In this document: piece by piece, positions 16,971 through 24,214 of the stretch
Numbering within the stretch: position 1 is the stretch's first letter
How the letters are laid out: each line of letters opens with the position of its first letter
NCBI GenBank assembly: GCA_000156295.1
Contig: DS999226.1
Location: 1 to 64,000 of the forward strand
DNA from: a marine gamma proteobacterium HTCC2148
Lineage (GTDB): Bacteria; Pseudomonadota; Gammaproteobacteria; Pseudomonadales; Halieaceae
Direction of reading: 5' to 3'
DNA length: 64,000 bases
Translations under genes and position numbers: made by a program
Notes under the pieces: generated by a model
Told to the model about the DNA's origin: nothing
Database searches by the model: none
The model's input: only the letters and a program-made list of their open reading frames with translations

Positions 16971-18844
16971 CCCACCACCTCATCCACCGCTCGGACTGCA
17001 GCGTCGATGGCCGCCTGCACATAGGCATGGGCCTCAGAATCGGAATTGGCGATGCTGATATTGCCAATGGGCTGACGTCCTAGCTCGTGGGGCGCTTCAC
17101 CCTCTTTCCACTTGGGATCAAACAGCTCCATGTACTCATACGCGTAGCCGTGGGACCAACGGTTGAGAGTAATTGCACCGATGTCACGGTCCGGATCAAA
17201 TCCATACTGACCGAACATCCCTGTCAGTTGCTTGCGGATCTCTTTCTCGTAGTCTGCAAAGGTCGTGGTATATAGCTTGTGCCTGCCCAGCCGACAAAGA
17301 TCCCGCCCAGACTGCGTGCCGTCCCCTTCGGGAGCAGGCATATGCCCCATGAACATCACCATCGGGTCATCCGGTCTCTGTGAGGATTGGTAGCTCCCAA
17401 GGCTTACCGGAGGCGCATACGACACCAGTGGGAAGAAGCTGCCGGGGCACTGATAGACTGATGTCCCGCCTTTCTTTACTGCTGCGCCAGATTTCAGCAC
17501 CACGTTGGCCCAGATAAACGGCACTTTGACACCGTAGGCCAGATGCTCTTTCTGCGCTTGGGGCAGTTCCGGGCAAAGATGGGGGATCATGCCGTTGTAA
17601 CCGGCCAATATGCAGTGATCACCACTTACCCGTAAGGCCTCACCGCCGCTGACATAGCTAACGTCTACGGCCTCACTACCGCGGTTGGCAACGTTGACGA
17701 CCGTACTGTTCAACCGCACTCGAACATTCGAATCTTTGCGATCTAGCTTTGAGTAATCAAAGCGTGCCGTTACCAGATCCTGCATCGTATGACCCGGTGC
17801 AACCTTCGGGACAAGCTTCCTGACAAAAAGTCGCGCCACCGAGGCATTGCCATCGGGGAACAGAGGGTTGCTGTAGGCATCGGGATCAACCTCGGTATCC
17901 GCCTGGGTATACTCGTCGGGCAAGCCTACAGCCATCAGACCCGGCCCTCCCAGATAAAAACCCTCCATCACTGACATACATTCAATGCCCACCCCAAACA
18001 TAGCCTGGGCCCAGGGCTCGATCAGCTTGCCGCCGAGCGGTGAGAGCCCCACTTTGTTATACAAAAAGTCGGCATAGCTGTTACCTCGAAGATAGGCCTC
18101 TTTCTCCTTCAGGGGTATGTCAGCAAGGTAGTCCTTGCGTCCTTCCACCAGGCTGATGAGTAACTCTTCATCCCTCGGGGGCAATTTCAGTCCGGCAATC
18201 AGCGCGCGATAGTCGCCCTCTCCCGCCAGCGCAGTGCCCCAGGGCCCCACCACAATGCGGTTCTCGCCGTAGAGATCCTTACCGAGGTAATAACCGAAAT
18301 CCGCGGTGAGGTTAGACAGCCAGTAGTCGGAGGCAGCGGCATCCTGCAGTGCTTTAAACTCGACTCCGATTTCCTCAAGTAATTGATACGCCGCTGGACT
18401 CATGGCCGCCTGCTCGAGGTTGACACTGCCACCGAAGGCCAGCAGCATCTTGCCATCCACCTCAAATTCATTGCGCTTGGCGTGGCCACCAAAATCGTCA
18501 TGGTTATCGAGGATCAGTATCCTGGTATTTGGCCCCTTCTGCTTTCTGTACAGATAAGCTGCCGCCAGGCCGCTAATACCTGCTCCCACCACCACAAGGT
18601 CGTAGTGCTCATCCAGCGCCTTATATTGAGAGGGCTTCTCTCCGCGCCAGGCCAGCGCATGGGCAACTTCGAATGAGCCTTCGTGGCTGCCGCGCATTCC
18701 GTTAAGCAACGGCGGGTAGTAACTTGCGGAAGTAGCTTCGATCGAACTCATGGCCAGTGCAGAAAAGGGTGCGGCAGCCGTTGCTGCTGCCGCTCCGAGA
18801 GCCACGCCATTAAGAAAATCTCGCCGGGTAATATTGGCTTTCAC
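16967..18844 (-). CDS. Tat-exported FAD-dependent oxidoreductase (spermidine-dehydrogenase-like)
   Basis: A 625-residue flavoprotein with a twin-arginine signal (ITRRDFLNG, then an Ala-rich hydrophobic stretch to about residue 32), so it is exported folded with FAD. The Rossmann FAD motif is DLVVVGAGISGLAAAY, followed by ILILDNHDDFGGHAKRNEF, as in spermidine-dehydrogenase-like NAD(P)/FAD proteins. The paralogue at 24215-26134 shares the N-terminal SASYYPP and GMRGSH(E/D)GSFEVAHALAWRGEKPSQY segments, so one arose by duplication. It lies seven bases after the cupin gene and overlaps the serine-hydrolase gene by four bases, so cupin, FAD enzyme and hydrolase form one tight unit. It probably oxidises an alcohol or amine in the periplasm; the substrate is unknown. 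Confidence 0.88.
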   Translation of the reverse strand: MKANITRRDFLNGVALGAAAATAAAPFSALAMSSIEATSASYYPPLLNGMRGSHEGSFEVAHALAWRGEKPSQYKALDEHYDLVVVGAGISGLAAAYLYRKQKGPNTRILILDNHDDFGGHAKRNEFEVDGKMLLAFGGSVNLEQAAMSPAAYQLLEEIGVEFKALQDAAASDYWLSNLTADFGYYLGKDLYGENRIVVGPWGTALAGEGDYRALIAGLKLPPRDEELLISLVEGRKDYLADIPLKEKEAYLRGNSYADFLYNKVGLSPLGGKLIEPWAQAMFGVGIECMSVMEGFYLGGPGLMAVGLPDEYTQADTEVDPDAYSNPLFPDGNASVARLFVRKLVPKVAPGHTMQDLVTARFDYSKLDRKDSNVRVRLNSTVVNVANRGSEAVDVSYVSGGEALRVSGDHCILAGYNGMIPHLCPELPQAQKEHLAYGVKVPFIWANVVLKSGAAVKKGGTSVYQCPGSFFPLVSYAPPVSLGSYQSSQRPDDPMVMFMGHMPAPEGDGTQSGRDLCRLGRHKLYTTTFADYEKEIRKQLTGMFGQYGFDPDRDIGAITLNRWSHGYAYEYMELFDPKWKEGEAPHELGRQPIGNISIANSDSEAHAYVQAAIDAAVRAVDEVVG

Positions 18845-18850
18845 AGTAGT

Positions 18851-19294
18851 TTAACCCTCTGACTCGTCCCAAGCTTTTCTCTCCACAACGATTTTCTCGC
18901 GATACTTGACCGGCATGTCCCAGGTACCCATCCAGCCCTTAGGTACCACGAAACTCTCACCGACACTGTAACGCTGTCGCTCTCCAGAGGTTGAGGTAAG
19001 AATCACCTCCCCCTCCAGTACCAGCACATACTCGTCGTAAGGGAACGGATAACTGACATCAATGACCGCAGCTTCCGACTCGTACAACACCACCACAAAT
19101 TCCCCCAGATGCAGGATCTTCTGCCAGTGCTTATTGGTTCCACTAAGAACCAATTCGTCAGGCCAGGGCGGTATCGACTCCAGTTCCATCTCCCGCAGCT
19201 GATCCGCGTTGAGCCCCAATATACTGACTTCGGCCTTAGCAGACATAGCGAGGACACTCCCCAATAGACAAACAAGAAACAATAGTTTTTTCAT
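18851..19294 (-). CDS. Secreted cupin-domain protein
   Basis: A 147-residue protein with a signal peptide (residues 1 to about 21, ending SAKA) and a single small cupin beta-barrel. The conserved region PYDEYVLVLEGEVILTS and a later PKGWMG stretch match the two cupin motifs, although the usual metal-binding histidines are largely missing: the motif has DEY where HxH is common. It may therefore be a binding or structural protein rather than a metalloenzyme. It lies seven bases before the FAD-oxidoreductase start, so they are almost certainly co-translated. A role helping the exported oxidoreductase or holding its substrate is inference from position. Confidence 0.8.
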   Translation of the reverse strand: MKKLLFLVCLLGSVLAMSAKAEVSILGLNADQLREMELESIPPWPDELVLSGTNKHWQKILHLGEFVVVLYESEAAVIDVSYPFPYDEYVLVLEGEVILTSTSGERQRYSVGESFVVPKGWMGTWDMPVKYREKIVVERKAWDESEG

Positions 19295-19332
19295 AGCAAT
19301 ATCCTTTTAGCATCGTTCACAAGCGCGGCCGA

Positions 19333-21468
19333 TCAGAAGTAAATGTTGAATTCAGCCCTGACCATGCGCTTATAGCCCCAGTGAATTACCTCGCCCAGAC
19401 CGAGGTCCCCACGATATGCGCCGTAGTCTTCATCGGTAAGATTGTCCCCGGCAAGGGCAAGCTCCCAATTGCCGTCTGTCGGGGTATAGCCAACCCTGGC
19501 GTTGAGGAGACCATAGGCGTCTTCCTCGCTCCCATTGCCAGCGTCGTGATAAAAGTCATCCGTGTAGTTGTAGACCGCAAACCAGTTTAGCGTTCCGCCC
19601 AAAAACTGATGATCGAAGTTTGCCCCCACTGAAAATGTGCTCTCCGGTGCGTAGGCAAGCTCGTAGCCATTCAGCTCTCCATCAGTAAACTCGGCATCCA
19701 GATAAGCGTAGTTTGCCATCAGAACCAAGTTTTCAACCGGAGAAAAGTTTAGCTCGACCTCCAGCCCGTTGGTTTCGGCATCGCCACCATTAGAGGTCTG
19801 CAAACCGGTTTCTATGTTCGTGGTTTGAATCTGCAAATCTTCAAACTCGGTATAAAAAGCCGAGGCATTCAACTGCAGCTTGCCATCCATCAACATCGAC
19901 TTGATGCCAACCTCAAAGGCTACACTGGTTTCCGGATCGAAGGGCAATATAGTGTCGCCTATAAAATCGCCATTGGTGTCGGCCGCCGAATTATTGAAGC
20001 CACCGCCCTTGTATCCTTCAGACAGACTGGCAAACACCATCACATCATCACTGATATTGTACTGACCAACCAGGCGAGAAGTGACTTCATCCCAATCCTC
20101 CTCGGTGCAGAGTTCTCCATCAGTAGGACCACCTGCCTCGCCCAGATTGTCCTCAAGCGTGTTTGTACACCAATCCTTTTCGTCGTAACTCCAGCGGACA
20201 CCGCCGGTTAGGGCAAATTTTTCAGTCACATACCAAGTAGCATCCCCGTAGACGCCATAAGAATCATTGTCTCCTTCGTTCTTGATGAGGGTTCTGGCTA
20301 TCGAGCCCAGCCCAAAAGCCGTATCAATCAGATCGACCAAATAATCGGGCGCCGCCGAATCTTCGTTGTAGTAGCTGACACCAGCAAACCACGTCAAAGC
20401 GTCTGCGCCACCGCTCAGCCTAAATTCTTGGTAGGTAGTGTCGATCTCGCCAGTTCCACTATAGGGGATGGTAATACCACCCGTGATGGGGCCGTAGATA
20501 GCATCGACAGCAGCATCGTTATCAGTGCCATCAGCGTCCTCCAAGTAATCGTTCTCACCCGTGCGCACGTCCGTAATAGAGACTAGCTCCATGGTGTCAC
20601 CGAAATTCCAGGTCAGGCGCAAGCCAAACCCGTAGTCCTCGGCATCTTCATAATTAGGGTCATTAACGGCGTATTTGTCAGGAAACTTGTCACCGGGCGC
20701 GATCGTGCTGAGAGGAATGTTCATTGCACTGGTGTAGTTGGTCTCTGCCTCACTGTAATTGGCCCTCAATATCGCTTCAAAATCATCACTTGGGCTCCAG
20801 CGCGCTGTCAGGCGCACGGTGTCGCTCTCCTGGTAAGCGTCATCGCCACTATTGACCTCCTCCCACATGCCCTCCCACTCATCATGTTGATAAGCGAGAC
20901 GCACCGCGAAGGTGTCACTGACTGCCAGGTTACCGATAAGCTCATAACGCTGCTGCCCCTCATCGCCATAGGCTATCCCCAGACTAAACTCATTTTTGTC
21001 AGAGGGCTTATTGCTCACCATACTAATAGCGCCGGCAAGACCATTGCGGCCGAATAACGTTCCCTGGGGGCCCTTCACTACTTCAACCCGATTAATATCG
21101 AAGAACACGCCAGTTGCGAAGGCATTGCGGCCGACATAGGCATCATCAAAAAACACGCCCACAGACGGTTCAGAACCAACGGTCCAATCGTTACTACTGA
21201 TGCCCCGTATAGCCCATGTATTGGTGGCAAGACCGTAGTCCGACCCGGTAACACCGGGAACCATAGGTATCACCTGACTCAAGGTGTTGACACCCGTCTT
21301 AATGAGCATTTCCTGACTGACAGCGCTGATGGCGATGGGCACATCCTGGAGGTTTTGCGAACGCTTTTGCGCTGTAACCAATACCTCCTCCAGCTGCGCA
21401 AAAGACGCGCCCGGCGCGACTGCGGCGCTGACGGCGATAGTGAGCAAGTACTTATTAGATATTTTCAT
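19333..21468 (-). CDS. TonB-dependent outer-membrane receptor
   Basis: A 711-residue receptor. The signal peptide covers residues 1-24 (ending SFA). The TonB-box-like segment EEVLVTAQKR follows, with the plug domain to about residue 150 (QDVPIAISAVS and VKGPQGTLFGRN) and then a 22-strand type beta-barrel ending in aromatic NIYF. It imports a substrate using proton-motive force via TonB. A good AGGGGG ribosome site precedes the ATG. Thirty-eight bases separate it from the cupin gene, so it probably heads the receptor-cupin-FAD enzyme-hydrolase unit and supplies that unit's substrate. No siderophore genes are near, so a hydrophobic carbon source is likelier than iron. Confidence 0.95.
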   Translation of the reverse strand: MKISNKYLLTIAVSAAVAPGASFAQLEEVLVTAQKRSQNLQDVPIAISAVSQEMLIKTGVNTLSQVIPMVPGVTGSDYGLATNTWAIRGISSNDWTVGSEPSVGVFFDDAYVGRNAFATGVFFDINRVEVVKGPQGTLFGRNGLAGAISMVSNKPSDKNEFSLGIAYGDEGQQRYELIGNLAVSDTFAVRLAYQHDEWEGMWEEVNSGDDAYQESDTVRLTARWSPSDDFEAILRANYSEAETNYTSAMNIPLSTIAPGDKFPDKYAVNDPNYEDAEDYGFGLRLTWNFGDTMELVSITDVRTGENDYLEDADGTDNDAAVDAIYGPITGGITIPYSGTGEIDTTYQEFRLSGGADALTWFAGVSYYNEDSAAPDYLVDLIDTAFGLGSIARTLIKNEGDNDSYGVYGDATWYVTEKFALTGGVRWSYDEKDWCTNTLEDNLGEAGGPTDGELCTEEDWDEVTSRLVGQYNISDDVMVFASLSEGYKGGGFNNSAADTNGDFIGDTILPFDPETSVAFEVGIKSMLMDGKLQLNASAFYTEFEDLQIQTTNIETGLQTSNGGDAETNGLEVELNFSPVENLVLMANYAYLDAEFTDGELNGYELAYAPESTFSVGANFDHQFLGGTLNWFAVYNYTDDFYHDAGNGSEEDAYGLLNARVGYTPTDGNWELALAGDNLTDEDYGAYRGDLGLGEVIHWGYKRMVRAEFNIYF

Positions 21469-21580
21469 GCTTTCCCCCTGAAGGAGTCTGTAGTGTGAAA
21501 TTTTCGGGCCAGGCCCTTTTGAATTGGTTTACCCTGTTCTTTACTAAAAAATAGCGCGAGTAACGCGCGTCCAATTGGTT

Positions 21581-22993
21581 TCATGTCATGTAATCGATCA
21601 TTTTCATCTTGCGCTCACCATAAGGCGGCCGGATTAGGCTGCTCATGCTAAAAAGCCCCTGCCGATACACCGCCTTACTGTGACTGAACTGCAGGAACCC
21701 GTGGTGCCCGTGATAGGCGCCCATGCCGCTGTTGCCAACGCCCGCCAGGGGCAGGTCGGAGCATGCTGCGTGCTGGACACAGTCATTGATGGTGACACCG
21801 CCGGATGTAGTGCGCTGGCACAGCGCTTCTATCTCACGCTTGTCCTTGCCGAAATAGTAGAGCGCCAGTGGCCGCGGCTTGTTGTTGATAAACTCAATAA
21901 CCTTGTCGAGTGACTGGTAAGTCTTGATCGATAGCATGGGGCCGAATATTTCATCCTGCATGATCAGCGAATCTTCATCTGGCTCGACGGGCATCACAAA
22001 GGGCAGCTTGTGTTTCCCGGGGTCATCGAAGGATTCACTGGCAGGATTGAACACCTCGATGCGCACCTTGCGCGCCTCCAGGTCATCGATATACCCCTTG
22101 AGCCGCTGCCAATGTCGCTCATTGATGACCGACGTATAGTCGGGATTGTCCAGCAGGGATTCATAACACCGGGACAACACCGAATGCGCTTCCTCGATAA
22201 AGGTTTCCACTTTGCCTTCCGGGAGAAATATGTAGTCCGGCGTAAGGCACAACTGGCCACTGTTGACGGTCTTGGTGCCCATTACCCGGTCGGCGACAGT
22301 TTTGATATCTGCAGACTTACCCACCACGACCGGGCATTTACCGCCCAGCTCCAGTGTTACCGGAACCAGATTATCGGCAGCAGCGCGCATAACATGTTTA
22401 GCAACTTCCGGCCCACCGGTGAATACCAGGTGATCGAAAGGTAACTGGCTGAATTCCTGTGCGACATCCACACCGCCGTTCACCACCACCATCTCAGCAG
22501 GGTCAAAAGCGCTGGCAACGATCTCTTCCATCAGTGCCGATGTTAGCGGGGTCAGTTCCGAGGGCTTCAGCATGACTCGGTTACCCGCGGCGAAGGCGCC
22601 GATAGCGGGAGCAAACGCCAGCTGGAACGGAAAGTTCCAGGGCGAAATATTGCCGACCACCCCCAGCGGCTGAAACTGTAGTTCCGCCCTGCCCCCGATC
22701 ATGCGCATCATGAAAGGCGTTTTGCGGCGCTCGGGCTTCATCCACTGCCGAATCTTGCGACGGGTCTCATTCACCTCCATGACGATGGTGGCGACGTCCG
22801 TTGCCAGGGTTTGGCCAGGGGGCCGGGCACCAAAATCCGCTTCCAGCGCCTCGACAATCTGTTGCTTGTAGCGAACGTGAATGTCCTTCACGCGGTCGAT
22901 CCGGTCGATCCGTATTTTCGCCGACGGGAAGCCATCGGCCAGGAATGCCTGACGCTGGATATCGAGTAGGGTGCGCATGGGTGTAGTACTCAT
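21581..22993 (-). CDS. Coniferyl-aldehyde-dehydrogenase-type aldehyde dehydrogenase
   Basis: A 470-residue aldehyde dehydrogenase of the subgroup usually annotated coniferyl aldehyde dehydrogenase (CalB-like). Motifs: VGNISPWNFPFQLAFAPAI, KPSELTPL, glutamate in VTLELGGKCPVVVG, cysteine in NSGQLCLTPDY, EIFGPMLSIKTY and the C-terminal FSHSKAVY typical of this branch. It oxidises aromatic or long-chain aldehydes to acids. It begins six bases after the membrane-protein stop, so the two form an operon. It is separated by 112 bases from the TonB receptor. The substrate named by the family should not be taken literally; members also act on fatty aldehydes. Confidence 0.92.
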   Translation of the reverse strand: MSTTPMRTLLDIQRQAFLADGFPSAKIRIDRIDRVKDIHVRYKQQIVEALEADFGARPPGQTLATDVATIVMEVNETRRKIRQWMKPERRKTPFMMRMIGGRAELQFQPLGVVGNISPWNFPFQLAFAPAIGAFAAGNRVMLKPSELTPLTSALMEEIVASAFDPAEMVVVNGGVDVAQEFSQLPFDHLVFTGGPEVAKHVMRAAADNLVPVTLELGGKCPVVVGKSADIKTVADRVMGTKTVNSGQLCLTPDYIFLPEGKVETFIEEAHSVLSRCYESLLDNPDYTSVINERHWQRLKGYIDDLEARKVRIEVFNPASESFDDPGKHKLPFVMPVEPDEDSLIMQDEIFGPMLSIKTYQSLDKVIEFINNKPRPLALYYFGKDKREIEALCQRTTSGGVTINDCVQHAACSDLPLAGVGNSGMGAYHGHHGFLQFSHSKAVYRQGLFSMSSLIRPPYGERKMKMIDYMT

Positions 22994-22999
22994 AACCGG

Positions 23000-23725
23000 C
23001 TAGCCTTCCACCTGATTTTTCATTGCAGCTTTGAAATTGAAAGCCATAGCGATGACTGAAATCACCAGCAGAATGGAAGGGCTCAAGAAGTAATTGTTGA
23101 TTGCGGCCGGCTCGATACCGCCAGCGAGCAGCAGGATGAACAAGCACTGGTAAATGAGACCGAACAAGCCCAGTGTGACCGCCGAAATCTTTGCACTTTT
23201 CGATTTCCCATAAAGAGGAGCCATCACCAACAGCGCAAATATCCCATAAAGCCAAAAACCCAGAAAATCGAAAGATGTATAGAGCGAAAAGGGGATCGAC
23301 ACGTTGAGAAGTAGCAGCAGAGTGTCAGACATCTGGGCACCCACCGCACCACTGGCCGCTGTTTCAGCCAACAAGGGAATTGTCCACACCGCCATAAACT
23401 TGGGAATAATGAAAGCGACAACGGACATCAGCACGACCATACCTGCAAGCATTGCCCGCAGCGCATTTTCGACTCGAATCTGCCAGGCCATAGCAAAGAA
23501 CACACCTGACAGCGTGAGCATTGCGACAATCTGGTTCAACCACCCCGCAATAAAGGCTCCTCTATTGGCATTCAGCCAGGCAATGCGGTCAGCGTGCTCT
23601 GCGTTGTATCCCTCCGGTGCATCCAGAGGCAAGAACAATGATACGACTGCCGTCGCAAGTACGAAGATGACGCACCAAAAACCAAAGCGGTTGATTTGAT
23701 AGTCGAGCGAAATGCCATTTTTCAA
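23000..23725 (-). CDS. Integral membrane protein of unknown function
   Basis: A 241-residue protein with about seven hydrophobic segments and no signal peptide. I do not recognise a catalytic motif. The first loop (LPLDAPEGYNAEHADRIAWLNANRG) is polar and probably periplasmic. It resembles the general shape of DUF4386-type proteins, but I cannot confirm this. It is followed after six bases by the aldehyde dehydrogenase gene, so it is likely to be first in that operon. A transport or sensing role for the aldehyde pathway is only guessed from position. Confidence 0.75.
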   Translation of the reverse strand: MKNGISLDYQINRFGFWCVIFVLATAVVSLFLPLDAPEGYNAEHADRIAWLNANRGAFIAGWLNQIVAMLTLSGVFFAMAWQIRVENALRAMLAGMVVLMSVVAFIIPKFMAVWTIPLLAETAASGAVGAQMSDTLLLLLNVSIPFSLYTSFDFLGFWLYGIFALLVMAPLYGKSKSAKISAVTLGLFGLIYQCLFILLLAGGIEPAAINNYFLSPSILLVISVIAMAFNFKAAMKNQVEG

Positions 23726-23756
23726 GAGTTTTCTCCATATGTTATTTCTACAAATT

Positions 23757-24134
23757 TCAGCATCGTCTTGCGAACCTCAGATCGGAAACCAGCGGCTCTA
23801 CCTGCTCCAATAGCCCACAGTTTTGGCCACAGCTTGTCTCCGAACAAAGCATCTTCAGTGACAACCGTATCTGTGAGCATAAACTCCATAATTTCAGTAA
23901 CACTCGCGGAGCCGAGCTAGAGATCCTGACCTTCGAACGCTTCGCGATGTACTTATCGATATAGCCCACGATGCAACGGAGTAACTCTTCCCAGGTACGG
24001 AAGTGATATTGAAGCGCACCCAACTTCATGCCGCTGGCCCGCGCCAGAGAACGCGCCCTCGGGCTCGAATAGCCCTCGTCAGCAGTAGCTTCAATTCCCG
24101 TTTGCAAGGTCTCTTGCTTGCGTTCGGCCGTCAT
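23757..24134 (-). pseudogene. Decayed TetR regulator, paralogue of the gene at 4354
   Basis: The N-terminal half is intact and matches the 4354-4914 regulator (ARSLARASGMKLGALQYHFRTWEELLR). After about residue 65 the reading frame shifts: the expected sequence (SVTEIMEFMLTDTVVTEDALF, then KLWPKLWAI) is present in another frame, with a stop codon just before it. A second indel returns to the original frame at EQVEPLVSDL, after which the gene is cut short (RFARRC). Two indels plus truncation of about 60 residues make it a pseudogene. The ATG at 24134 has GAGGAAAG upstream; the TTG at 24164 would lie inside the operator. A free DNA-binding domain might still be made, but function is unlikely. 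Confidence 0.85.
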
Positions 24135-24152
24135 AAAATCGCTTTCCTCAAT

Positions 24153-24207
24153 TTGACATGTCAAGCGACATGCTAGAACATGTCATATGACATGTAAAGT
24201 ATTTAGG
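24153..24207. promoter_or_regulatory. Putative TetR operator/promoter, copy 2
   Basis: The perfect palindrome TGACATGTCA is followed by GACATG, ACATGTCA and TGACATG, giving several half-sites between the decayed TetR gene and the divergent FAD-oxidoreductase gene at 24215. The order TTGACATGTC, ATGCTAGA, CATGTAAAG is shared with 4929-4983. As the local TetR is broken, the intact paralogue at 4354 may act here. This is inference from the conserved site. Confidence 0.58.
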
Positions 24208-24214
24208 ATCACAG

